Shown here piece after piece: positions 55,043 through 63,755 of a stretch of DNA of 64,000 bases; within the stretch, counting starts at the first letter, position 1, and each line of letters opens with the position of its first letter. Where the stretch lies: NCBI RefSeq assembly GCF_001456025.1, contig NZ_LMTZ01000109.1, forward strand, positions 35,731-99,730, read 5' to 3'. Origin of the DNA: Mastigocoleus testarum BC008. Lineage in GTDB: Bacteria; Cyanobacteriota; Cyanobacteriia; Cyanobacteriales; Nostocaceae. Made by a program: the position numbers and the translations under genes. Under the pieces are notes generated by a model. The model saw only the letters and a program-made list of their open reading frames with translations. It was not told where the DNA came from and made no database searches.

Positions 55043-56500
55043 ATGGTAATGAATCAGAATCAACTCCCAAAGCGATATCATCTCTGGTTTGAGAGATTTA
55101 TGGCAATCATTGCTGCAATAAATTTAGGTTTCGTTTTATTCGATTTGAGCTACGTACCTTGGCGAACTTTTTATTTCCGCAATCTACCAAAATTAACCCA
55201 AGTTTACGATCCGGTTAAAGGAATTGAACCTCACAGAGATACACAAAACTACCTCCAAGTAGTAAATCGATTGCAAAACCAGATAAGCAATACAGGTTTG
55301 CAATCGTCGCAAGTCAAAGCAACTCTTGAAGATTTAAAAAACCTCAGTGTCGAAATGATTGAGGAAAATCCTTTTGCTAGTGCTTCCAAAAGCGGAACTT
55401 TGGAAAAAATCAAAAATCGAATGCGTGCCCACATCGGTGATGATTCTGCAAAAGAAGCTTTCCGTATTTTTTGGTCTCAAGAGTATCTCTCAAAACAAAG
55501 TTTTACGAAAGAAATCGGATTTTTTGCTCGAAATATCAAGCCTTTAATTGCCAGTAATTATTACCGCCGTATTGGTGAAAATGGTGAATATATCGATCGA
55601 TTTTGGCTATATGACTTGCCAATTGTACTTTTATTTACTTTAGACTTAATAGTACGCAGTTACTTCATCAAGCGCCGTCACAGTAGTTTTAGTTGGTTAA
55701 ACGCTATTTTGTGGCATTGGTATGACGCAATTTTTCTGATACCTGCTTGGCGGTGGCTGCGAATCATACCAGTAGCTTTTCGCTTAGATAAAGCACAGCT
55801 ATTAAAACTACATGGATTGCGCCGACAAATTGAGCAAGGTATTGTTGCTAACTTTGCTGAAGAAATTACCCAGATGGTAGTGATTCGCGTAATCGATCAA
55901 ACTCAACAATCCATCCACAACGGGGATTTGACTCGCTGGTTAAAACAAAGCCGTAGTGTAAACACTTATGTAGATATTAATAATATCAACGAAATTGAAG
56001 CGATTAGTGGAATTGTAGTTAAAGCGACGGTACATCAAGTCTTACCAAAAATCCAACCAGAGATAGTAGCCTTATTACGACACAGTATTGATAGCGCCCT
56101 GAATCAATCTCCGATCTATCGCAACTTGCATAGCTTACCAGGAATGGGAGAAATGCAAACTCAACTCAGTGAGAAATTAGCGACTGAAATTACCACTAAC
56201 CTGCACAAAGCTTTAGTTTCAGCAGTAGAAGATCCAGTTGCAGCGCAGCTCTCAAGTCGCCTCATACAGCGTTTTGGTGAAAGCTTGGGAGACGAAATAC
56301 AGCGGAAAAAAATCTTAACGGAAATCCAAAGTTTATTGTTCGACTTTCTTGAGGAAGTAAAAATTAACTACGTACAGCGTCTTTCTCAGGAAGACATGGA
56401 ACAAATATTAGAAAAAACTAGGCAGTTAAAAAATCAAGTATCTGTACCCGCTGTTGTCAAGCAAAATTCTACTCTAGTAGAAATGAGAAAAATCAAATAG
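55043..56500 (+). CDS. unrecognised membrane protein
   Basis: 485 residues. One hydrophobic helix near the N-terminus (FMAIIAAINLGFVLFDLSYV), a long soluble segment, two more helices at about 190-240 (YDLPIVLLFTLDLIVRSYFI, FSWLNAILWHWYDAIFLIPA) with an Arg-rich RWLRIIPVAFRLDKAQLLK that recalls voltage-sensor-like regions, then a long helical C-terminal half. I do not recognise the family; the combination suggests a channel-like or mechanosensor-like protein, but no selectivity filter is evident. It is upstream of the rimP operon without obvious coupling. Confidence 0.65.
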   Translation: MVMNQNQLPKRYHLWFERFMAIIAAINLGFVLFDLSYVPWRTFYFRNLPKLTQVYDPVKGIEPHRDTQNYLQVVNRLQNQISNTGLQSSQVKATLEDLKNLSVEMIEENPFASASKSGTLEKIKNRMRAHIGDDSAKEAFRIFWSQEYLSKQSFTKEIGFFARNIKPLIASNYYRRIGENGEYIDRFWLYDLPIVLLFTLDLIVRSYFIKRRHSSFSWLNAILWHWYDAIFLIPAWRWLRIIPVAFRLDKAQLLKLHGLRRQIEQGIVANFAEEITQMVVIRVIDQTQQSIHNGDLTRWLKQSRSVNTYVDINNINEIEAISGIVVKATVHQVLPKIQPEIVALLRHSIDSALNQSPIYRNLHSLPGMGEMQTQLSEKLATEITTNLHKALVSAVEDPVAAQLSSRLIQRFGESLGDEIQRKKILTEIQSLLFDFLEEVKINYVQRLSQEDMEQILEKTRQLKNQVSVPAVVKQNSTLVEMRKIK

Positions 56501-56701
56501 CAGTAGATATAACCATCGCTATTTTCTTTATTCCCAGTATTATCTTTTTAGTTTTAAAAGAAGGATTTTGAGGGATCTTAAAAATTAACGCCTGATTTTG
56601 TACTTTCCTTCTTCCTCTAGAAGAAATGCGCTAAACTCAGAATAGAAATGAATCAATACTGATTCGTGACAAGACTTCTTGGAAGATATACTTATCACCG
56701 G

Positions 56702-56727
56702 AAGTGGGTAGAAGCCCACTTTTTTTG
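56702..56727 (+). promoter_or_regulatory. rimP leader hairpin
   Basis: AAGTGGG (56702-56708) pairs with CCCACTT (56715-56721) across a 6-base loop, then a T-run to 56727; the ATG of rimP is 14 bases further. This matches the rimP leader RNA motif known from many bacteria, which probably attenuates the rimP-nusA-infB operon. Confidence 0.75.
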
Positions 56728-56740
56728 TTGGAATTGTTGC

Positions 56741-57199
56741 ATGACTCATCCCTTAGTTCCGCAAATTATTGAATTAGCGACACCAGTGGCCAAACAACTG
56801 GGATTAGAGGTCGTTGGCGTTGTCTTTCACACCAACCAACGTCCGCCAGTTTTGCGCTTAGACATCCGTAACCCCCAGCAAGATACCGGCCTGGATGATT
56901 GCGAACGGATGAGCCGTGCTTTGGAAGCTTGCTTAGATACGGCACAAGTTATTCCAGATTCTTATGTTTTGGAAATATCAAGTCCTGGTGTTTCACCACT
57001 GCTAGTCACTGAAAGAGATTTTATTTCCTTCAAAGGATTCCCTATAACTGTATCCACTTCTCCACCCTACAACGGAAAGCAAGAGTGGAGCGGTCAGTTA
57101 ATTAGTCGTGACGAAAGCAAGTTGTATTTGAATCGTAAAGGTCGTACAGTTGGTATTCCTCGCTCTTCTGTGACCAAAGTCCAGTTGAGTGAAGGTTGA
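56741..57199 (+). CDS. rimP: ribosome maturation factor
   Basis: 152 residues from the ATG at 56741 (MTHPLVPQIIELATPVAKQL); the open frame from 56666 runs through the leader hairpin and is not the start. RimP motifs: LGLEVVGVVFHTNQRPPVLR, DIRNPQQDTGLDDCERMSR, SYVLEISSPGVSPLL and a C-terminal SH3-like RKGRTVGIPRSSVTKVQLS. It binds the 30S subunit late in assembly. First gene of the rimP-nusA-ylxR-infB group. Confidence 0.96.
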   Translation: MTHPLVPQIIELATPVAKQLGLEVVGVVFHTNQRPPVLRLDIRNPQQDTGLDDCERMSRALEACLDTAQVIPDSYVLEISSPGVSPLLVTERDFISFKGFPITVSTSPPYNGKQEWSGQLISRDESKLYLNRKGRTVGIPRSSVTKVQLSEG

Positions 57200-57550
57200 G
57201 AGATAAAGATGTAGGGGTTATTAATTTCTTCTTATCTAAGTTCTGGGACAGGTATTTTGGGGATAACAATTAGCTATTCCCCTATGTTGGTGATATCTTA
57301 ATCTTTTACCAACAAAACATTATTTAGTTCCCAGAGAAACAGGCGGACGAAAAAAGTCTTACCTCTGTTTCGGAGTAAGAAAAATTAACTCTTATAGACT
57401 TAAAAAGCCTAAGAAATGGGGGCAAAAGATAAAAGAACATACTAGAAAATTGACAACTTACCTCAAATCGAAAAAGGAGTCAATTGCGAATATTATTTCT
57501 TATTCTTTTGTTTTTCTACCTATTTCCTATTGTTTCAATGGAGATTAATT
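57200..57550 (+). other. rimP-nusA spacer, 351 bp
   Basis: Unusually long spacer for an operon that is compact in many bacteria. No ORF or clear terminator is visible. A ribosome binding site (GGAG at 57539-57542) lies just before nusA. Confidence 0.5.
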
Positions 57551-58930
57551 ATGTCAATGGTTGATTTAAAAGGATTAAAAGAATTAATTGAAAGTATCAG
57601 TAAGGAAAGGAATTTACCCCGGCTAGCAGTTCAATCAGCAATCAGGGAAGCCTTACTTAAAGGATATGAACGTTTTCGCCGCGCCCAAAATTTGGAACGC
57701 AAACAATTTGATGAAGACTATTTTAATAATTTCGACGTGCAACTTGATGTTGAAGATGAGGGTTTTCGAGTTGTTGCAACTAAAACAATAGTTGAAGAAG
57801 TTACCAATTCAGATCACGAAATTTCCCTTAAGCAAGTCCAAGAAATGGGCGGTGATGAAGCCCAACTCGGTCAGGAAGTAGTATTGGACGTTACCCCAGA
57901 TCAAGGGGAATTCGGTCGAATGGCTGCAATGCAAACCAAACAAGTTCTGGCGCAAAAACTCCGCGATCAACAGCGCCAAATGGTGCAAGAAGAATTTCAG
58001 GATTTAGAAGGAACTGTCTTGCAAGCTAGAGTCCTGCGATTCGAAAGACAGTCAGTAATTATGGCAGTGAGTAGCAATTTTGGTCAACCAGAAGTAGAAG
58101 CTGAGTTACCAAAACGCGAGCAGCTACCTAATGACAACTATCGAGCGAATGCTACATTTAAGGTCTATCTCAAAAGAGTTTCTCAGGGGCAGCAAAGAGG
58201 TCCACAACTATTAGTGTCCCGTGCTGATGCTGGTTTAGTCGTTTACTTGTTTGCTAATGAAGTCCCAGAAATCGAAGATGAAGTCGTGCGAATAGTAGCG
58301 GTGGCGCGAGAAGCTAATCCACCATCACGTTATGTTGGACCTCGCACCAAAATTGCTGTTGATACCCTCGACCGCGATGTAGATCCCGTTGGTGCGTGCA
58401 TTGGGGCAAGAGGTTCGCGGATTCAGGTGGTAGTAAACGAATTACGGGGTGAAAAAATCGATGTCATTCGTTGGTCGCCAGATCCTGCAACCTATATCGC
58501 CAATGCTTTAAGCCCAGCACGGGTAGATGAGGTGCGTTTGATGGACCCAGAAACCAGACAAACTCATGTCTTGGTTGCCGAGGATCAGCTCAGTTTAGCC
58601 ATTGGTAAAGAAGGACAAAATGTTCGCCTAGCTGCTCGCTTAACGGGGTGGAAAATAGACATCAAAGACAAAGCCAAATATGATTATGCAGCAGAGGACG
58701 CTAAGTTTGCAGAAACAAGAGCACAACATGCATCAGAAGAATTTGATGAGGTTGAAGAAATTCTAGAAGAAGAGGTAAGCCCGACAGAAACACGAATTCA
58801 TGAAGAAATTCCCCTTGAGAAATTTTCATCGGAACAGCTATCAGAACAACTAGTAAACTTAGAGCAAGAAAAAACGGAATTATTAGAGGAAAATGAGATA
58901 TTTGAGACCACTAAAGAAGAGTCGGTATAA
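57551..58930 (+). CDS. nusA: transcription termination/antitermination factor NusA
   Basis: 459 residues from the ATG at 57551, with GGAG upstream; a start at 57530 would add seven. N-terminal domain (LAVQSAIREALLKGYERF), an S1-like domain (about 130-195), then two KH domains marked by VGACIGARGSRIQVVVNEL and LAIGKEGQNVRLAARLTGW. The C-terminus is an acidic, Glu-rich tail rather than the repeats of proteobacterial NusA. It binds RNA polymerase and modulates pausing and termination. Confidence 0.97.
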   Translation: MSMVDLKGLKELIESISKERNLPRLAVQSAIREALLKGYERFRRAQNLERKQFDEDYFNNFDVQLDVEDEGFRVVATKTIVEEVTNSDHEISLKQVQEMGGDEAQLGQEVVLDVTPDQGEFGRMAAMQTKQVLAQKLRDQQRQMVQEEFQDLEGTVLQARVLRFERQSVIMAVSSNFGQPEVEAELPKREQLPNDNYRANATFKVYLKRVSQGQQRGPQLLVSRADAGLVVYLFANEVPEIEDEVVRIVAVAREANPPSRYVGPRTKIAVDTLDRDVDPVGACIGARGSRIQVVVNELRGEKIDVIRWSPDPATYIANALSPARVDEVRLMDPETRQTHVLVAEDQLSLAIGKEGQNVRLAARLTGWKIDIKDKAKYDYAAEDAKFAETRAQHASEEFDEVEEILEEEVSPTETRIHEEIPLEKFSSEQLSEQLVNLEQEKTELLEENEIFETTKEESV

Positions 58931-58993
58931 ACTTAAATAAATGAAATTTTAAAACTTAACTAGAATTACCAAAAATTCCACAACACAAAACTA

Positions 58994-59266
58994 ATGAAAC
59001 CAAATTATCGGCGTTGTATTAGTTGCCGCAAAGTGGGTTTGAAGGAGGAATTTTGGCGGATTGTCAGAGTCTTCTCATCCGGGCAGGTACAATTAGATAG
59101 GGGTATGGGGCGCTCCGCCTACATTTGTCAGAATCCTAGCTGCTTGCAAGCGGCAGGGAAAAAAAATAGACTAGGGCGAGCACTGCGTGTATCTGTCCCT
59201 GATACGGTGTATCAGACATTGTGGGAACGCCTAAATCAAAGTAATTCCCATACCAAATGTTCATAA
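58994..59266 (+). CDS. ylxR: YlxR/RnpM RNA-binding protein
   Basis: 90 residues. The DUF448/YlxR motif is clear: RRCISCRKVGLKEEFWRIVR, GMGRSAYICQNPSCLQAAGK and RLGRALRVSVP. It typically lies between nusA and infB, as here. RnpM-type proteins bind RNase P and modulate it in some bacteria; the cyanobacterial role is inferred by homology. 63 bases after nusA and co-oriented. Confidence 0.94.
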   Translation: MKPNYRRCISCRKVGLKEEFWRIVRVFSSGQVQLDRGMGRSAYICQNPSCLQAAGKKNRLGRALRVSVPDTVYQTLWERLNQSNSHTKCS

Positions 59267-59701
59267 TTTGAACTTATTTTTGCAGCAATCCATACTCCGA
59301 ATAAAAATTACAGTCATTATTGCCTGTGGCTGTCATTAAACCCTCTATGATGGTTCATGTAGTGCCGGAGTAGAATATATATGGGTGTCATACACCCCGC
59401 TCTAATAATTTTTAGCAGCGAAATCAAACCTCCAACAAGTCTTACTTGCTTGTGTCGTGGAAAACTCAAAATCTGCAAAACAAAAACCTACACAACCAAC
59501 AACGGGTAGCGCCTACACCCATTGTGGCGTCAACCATCAATTTAGGTGAGATGCCAGCATTGAACTGAAACATCTCTCTTTCCTAAAGCATAGCTGCCAA
59601 TATGAAATTCTACGGCAACTATTACACAGTATCAAAGGATGGAGATGTCGCTTTAATCTGGCAACCATCCGTTAAAGCTGTAAATTTAAGGGGAAGAGTG
59701 G
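59267..59701 (+). other. infB leader region, 435 bp
   Basis: Between ylxR and infB. It contains a GC-richer palindromic patch (GGTAGCGCC...GTGGCGTC, near 59505-59530) and the small frame 59602-59721 that overlaps infB. A leader with regulatory structure is plausible; no known riboswitch is recognised. Confidence 0.4.
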
Positions 59702-59721
59702 ATGAACAACGGCAAAGTTAG
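59602..59721 (+). CDS. possible small ORF overlapping the infB start
   Basis: A 39-codon frame from ATG 59602 (MKFYGNYYTVSKDGDVALIW...) ends with TAG at 59719-59721, 20 bases inside infB and in another frame. No clear ribosome binding site. The overlap geometry would allow translational coupling to infB. Not known to me as a gene. Confidence 0.3.
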   Translation: MKFYGNYYTVSKDGDVALIWQPSVKAVNLRGRVDEQRQS

Positions 59722-62700
59722 AATTTACGAATTATCAAAGGAATTGAATTTGGATAACAAAGAGCTATTAGCAATTTGCGACCAGCTCAACATCGCGGTC
59801 AAAAGTCACAGCAGTACGATTACAGAATCCGAAGCCCAGCGTATCCGGTCGGCAGCCGAAAAACTTCCACCCAATAGACATCATCCGTCACAAACTGGCT
59901 CCCGTTCTCGATCTGCTACACCTAAAAAACCAGAAATTTTGGAGATTCGTAAACCCAAAGTGGTGAAAAATTCTGCCTCCAACAACCCAGAGGCGTCGGC
60001 TGCTACCGACCAACAAGCTGCTCATAATGATGAGGCTAAACCTCTTTCTTCCCCCCGGCCTTTCGCTCCAACCGTTCCACCAATGAAGCCTGTGGCATCA
60101 ACTAGACCAGTACAAAATCAATCAGAAAATCAACAAAAACCTGCTGTTGCCAATAACAATAGCAACAGTAATCGCAATAATAATCAAACGGCAGATACTA
60201 GTAAAACAAGACCCGAAAAACCGGCCGCAGTTGCTCCAAAAGCAGTCAGTCCGGTAGAAAAACCACAGTTGGTTGCTCCTCCCCAAAGACCGGCAGCGCC
60301 AAAACCAACGGCAAATGTTTCGGGTGTTAACATTGAGAAACCAATACTCAGACGCAATAAAGATCAACAAGGGCAAGGCAAGCAAAAAGTTAATAAGCAA
60401 CAGCAACAGCAAAAACAAGCTGATGCAGCCAAACCTTTGCCGCAGAAACCAGTGCGTTCGGCATCTTCTGCACCGAGTAAGCCAGAAATCAGGACAAATA
60501 GGTCTGAAAAGGCAGCATCGCCTCAGCGCCCGAGCAAGCCTGGACGTTCCACGGAATATCCAGCAGCTTCAGCAGTTCCTGCACCTGTCAAAGCAATTCC
60601 ACCAAATAAACCAGCAGAAGTATCTAGCGAAGAATATGATGACAATGATGTCGTCACTGAAACAACAATAGAACTTAAGCGTCCAACACCACCGCGTTTG
60701 AATAGAGGTGGTAAAAAACGTCATTCGGAAGTAGATACTTTAGACGAAGTTAAAGAATCAAGTAAGGTTGGTAAAGGCCCAGCTAAAAATAAACGTCAAA
60801 AACCAATCGTTGATGATTTTGAAGATGACGATCTCCTAGATGATGAAAATCAAGATACAGTAGAAGCAATTCAAGTAAGTAACGCGATCGCTCGTCCGCC
60901 CAAACCAAAAAGCGCTAAACCTGCACAAGCAGTTACTAGAGCGACCCCAAGCGCGAGAACGAAAAAACCTTCTACATCTAAAGGCGAACAAAATCAAAAT
61001 CGCCGTCGCGAAACAGAGCAGAAGCCTCAGCGACCTGAAAAACTACAAATAACCGGCACCATGACTGTGCAGGAGTTATCAGAAGCATTGACAATAGCAG
61101 ATACAGAAATTGTCAAAATTCTGTTCCTTAAAGGCATGGCAGTAAGTATTACCCAAAACCTGGATGTTCCTACAGTGATTTTGGTTGCGAACGAAGCAGG
61201 GGTTGAAGTTGAAACCCAAGAACCAGAAGCTGAAGCTCGCAAGGTCACAGAAATGATCGATTTGGAAGACTTGGAATATCTCCATCGTCGTCCGCCAGTT
61301 GTGACAATTATGGGTCACGTCGATCACGGAAAGACAACCCTACTTGATTCTATTCGTAAAAGTAAGGTCGCAGCTGGAGAAGCAGGCGGCATTACCCAGC
61401 ACATTGGAGCATACCACGTAGACTTGGAGCATAATGATAAACAAGAACAAATTGTGTTCTTAGATACGCCGGGTCACGAAGCGTTTACAGCGATGCGGGC
61501 GCGCGGGGCAAGAGTTACAGATATTGCGATATTGGTAGTAGCTGCTGATGACGGAGTTCGTCCCCAAACCATTGAAGCTATCAGCCACGCTCAAGCTGCC
61601 AAGGTTCCAATCATTGTGGCAGTTAATAAAATTGATAAGGAAGAAGCACAGCCAGATAGAGTTAAGCAGGAATTAACCCAGTATGGTCTAACCCCTGAAG
61701 AATGGGGCGGTGAAACTATTATGGTTCCTGTAAGTGCAATCAAGGGTGAGAACTTAGACACACTCTTGGAAATGATTCTGTTAGTAGCAGAAGTAGAAGA
61801 ACTTAATGCGAATCCGGATCGTATGGCGAAAGGAACCGTTATCGAAGCCCATCTGGACAAAGCCAAAGGCGCTGTCGCTACGTTACTAATCCAAAATGGT
61901 ACTTTGAAAGTCGGCGATATTTTGGTTGCTGGCTCGGTATTTGGTAAAGTGCGGGCTATGGTTGATGATAGAAGTGAAAGAGTAACAACTGCTGCTCCTT
62001 CTTTTGCTGTAGAGGTTCTTGGTTTAAATGATGTTCCTGCAGCAGGTGATGAATTCGAAGTCTTCAATAATGAAAAAGAAGCACGAGCACTTGCTAGTGA
62101 GCGTGCTGAGAAGCAACGTCAATCTCGTTTGATGCAGGGGCGCGTTACTTTAACTGGAATTTCTGCACAAGCACAGGAAGGCGAGTTAAAAGAACTCAAC
62201 CTTATTCTTAAAGCTGATGTTCAAGGTTCTATCGAAGCTATTCTCGGATCGCTTCAACAAATTCCGCAAAACGAAGTGCAAATTCGTTTACTTTTAGCTG
62301 CGCCAGGAGAAGTAACTCAAACTGATATTGACTTAGCAGCAGCGAGTGGTGCTGTAATTATCGGTTTTAATACTACTTACGCTAGCGGAGCTAGACATGC
62401 TGCGGATGAAGCAGGTGTGGATGTAAGAGAATACAATATCATCTACAAACTGCTAGAAGATATCCAGGGAGCTTTAGAAGGATTGCTGGAACCGGAACTA
62501 GTAGAAGAAGCTTTGGGTCAAGCCGAAGTACGTGCTGTTTTCCCTGTGGGTCGAGGAGCAGTTGCTGGTTGTTACATTCAATCCGGAAAACTGTTGCGTA
62601 ACTCCAAATTGAGGGTTCGCCGTGGTGATCGGGTCATTTACGAAGGAGTCTTAGACTCACTCAAGCGGATGAAAGAAGATGTCCGAGAAGTGAATTCTGG

Positions 62701-62809
62701 TTATGAATGCGGTATTGGCATTGATAAATTCAATTCTTGGCAAGAAGGTGACGTCATTGAAGCCTACCAAATGGTTACTAAGCGCCGGACTCTATCACTT
62801 GCAAGATGA
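59702..62809 (+). CDS. infB: translation initiation factor IF-2
   Basis: 1035 residues. It places initiator tRNA on the 30S subunit using GTP. The N-terminal IF2_N domain (VRIYELSKELNLDNKELLAI) is followed by a long Pro/Ala/Lys/Gln-rich disordered linker (about 60-440). The GTPase domain has VVTIMGHVDHGKTTLLDSI (P-loop near residue 538), DTPGHEAFTAMRARGARVTD and VAVNKIDKEEA, then the C-terminal domains with SIEAILGSLQQIPQNEVQIR and the conserved YECGIGIDKFNSW. The long linker is usual for cyanobacteria. Last gene of the rimP-nusA-ylxR-infB group, ending in the terminator at 62939-62978. Confidence 0.98.
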   Translation: MNNGKVRIYELSKELNLDNKELLAICDQLNIAVKSHSSTITESEAQRIRSAAEKLPPNRHHPSQTGSRSRSATPKKPEILEIRKPKVVKNSASNNPEASAATDQQAAHNDEAKPLSSPRPFAPTVPPMKPVASTRPVQNQSENQQKPAVANNNSNSNRNNNQTADTSKTRPEKPAAVAPKAVSPVEKPQLVAPPQRPAAPKPTANVSGVNIEKPILRRNKDQQGQGKQKVNKQQQQQKQADAAKPLPQKPVRSASSAPSKPEIRTNRSEKAASPQRPSKPGRSTEYPAASAVPAPVKAIPPNKPAEVSSEEYDDNDVVTETTIELKRPTPPRLNRGGKKRHSEVDTLDEVKESSKVGKGPAKNKRQKPIVDDFEDDDLLDDENQDTVEAIQVSNAIARPPKPKSAKPAQAVTRATPSARTKKPSTSKGEQNQNRRRETEQKPQRPEKLQITGTMTVQELSEALTIADTEIVKILFLKGMAVSITQNLDVPTVILVANEAGVEVETQEPEAEARKVTEMIDLEDLEYLHRRPPVVTIMGHVDHGKTTLLDSIRKSKVAAGEAGGITQHIGAYHVDLEHNDKQEQIVFLDTPGHEAFTAMRARGARVTDIAILVVAADDGVRPQTIEAISHAQAAKVPIIVAVNKIDKEEAQPDRVKQELTQYGLTPEEWGGETIMVPVSAIKGENLDTLLEMILLVAEVEELNANPDRMAKGTVIEAHLDKAKGAVATLLIQNGTLKVGDILVAGSVFGKVRAMVDDRSERVTTAAPSFAVEVLGLNDVPAAGDEFEVFNNEKEARALASERAEKQRQSRLMQGRVTLTGISAQAQEGELKELNLILKADVQGSIEAILGSLQQIPQNEVQIRLLLAAPGEVTQTDIDLAAASGAVIIGFNTTYASGARHAADEAGVDVREYNIIYKLLEDIQGALEGLLEPELVEEALGQAEVRAVFPVGRGAVAGCYIQSGKLLRNSKLRVRRGDRVIYEGVLDSLKRMKEDVREVNSGYECGIGIDKFNSWQEGDVIEAYQMVTKRRTLSLAR

Positions 62810-62938
62810 TTCCCAAGGTGAGTATCAGGGAATGGGATGAGTTGACCCTCTCATCTCATAAGAGCTACGCACATCCTCTACGGGGACATCGCCTACATAA
62901 GGTTAGCTGCAAATAGTTCTATGTTTGCAAGCTATACC

Positions 62939-62978
62939 AAAAAACTGGAGATTTCTGCCTTCAGAACTCCAGTTTTTT
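62939..62978 (+). terminator. strong terminator after infB
   Basis: AAAAAACTGGAG (62939-62950) pairs with CTCCAGTTTTTT (62967-62978), with an inner TTCTG/CAGAA stem and CCTT loop. The T-run is at the end on the + strand, and the A-run at the start makes it work on both strands. Confidence 0.88.
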
Positions 62979-63019
62979 GATTTGTTGTTAGCGATATATA
63001 GCGCTATGCGTAAGTCATT

Positions 63020-63175
63020 AGCGTCTAGCAAAGCATAACGGTTTGGACGCGTCTAAAGACGAATGCACGCGTCTGACGACGTTAGCGCAGCAATGCAGTA
63101 AGACTTAACCGTAGGTAGCGCGGCTACAGTTGAAGCTTTTATGGCGTCGGCGTTAACCTAAGCGCGTGTCCGTAG
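63020..63175. repeat. GC-rich dispersed repeat patch
   Basis: Two ACGCGTCT units (63048-63055 and 63068-63075), each followed by a GACGA/GACGACG variant, then more GCG-rich pieces. Same style as the patches at 46305 and 49069. Confidence 0.5.
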
Positions 63176-63557
63176 GACAAACAGGATTTACCTATGCCCT
63201 AACTTTATTATGTAGTGCTATGATTACAACTCTTGTAAGATTAAGCTGGAAAAACTTTTGATAAAGACACAAAGATAGTTTTTAAGGTCATAAAAGAATT
63301 TAAAAGTATAAATTCTTATTTAAATTTATGACTTCTGAATTCTGAATCCTTCTCTACAAAGCGTTAAAATTAATGCGGTTGATATAAAAAAAACATCTTA
63401 GAAAAGCAAATTTAGTTGCCAATTAAACAGAATTTGTTACTGTAAAACTATTACCTTGAGATTGTATTAAGCAATATTTCACGCTGGAGATACGGATTAT
63501 GGATCTACCCAAGTCTTGTTCTCCTTGATTCTCTAAAAAAATACAAGGATCAAAACT

Positions 63558-63755
63558 ATGAATCACACTTTAGCTTCTAGCGAACAACTATTTTCTGGTG
63601 ATAATGAAATTTGGTATAGCCTGAAATCTGCTATCGCCGCTAGTTCTGGCTTCCAACGCTGGCTACACGATGGAGATAATCAGCTAAAAAAATTGCCCTT
63701 AGAGGAACAAGTACAATGTTACTTGCGGGAAACTTTAGAAGCTTTGGCTTACTAA
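63558..63755 (+). CDS. small conserved hypothetical protein
   Basis: 65 residues from ATG with AAGGA about 8 bases upstream. Soluble and helical, with LKSAIAASSGFQRWLHDGDN and a C-terminal LEEQVQCYLRETLEALAY. No signal or membrane part. I recall similar small proteins in cyanobacteria but no function. The minus-strand frame that overlaps it (63640-63966) looks non-coding. Confidence 0.6.
   Translation: MNHTLASSEQLFSGDNEIWYSLKSAIAASSGFQRWLHDGDNQLKKLPLEEQVQCYLRETLEALAY

Larger units (their letters stand above)
62810..63557. other. intergenic region, 748 bp, with repeats
   Basis: Contains the terminator at 62939-62978 and the GC-rich repeat patch at about 63020-63175. The rest is AT-rich with no supported ORF. 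Confidence 0.5.

Noticed and set aside
60122..60671. Overlapping frames on both strands inside infB
   Set aside because: They lie in the low-complexity linker of infB, where Gln/Asn/Pro-rich codons keep other frames open.
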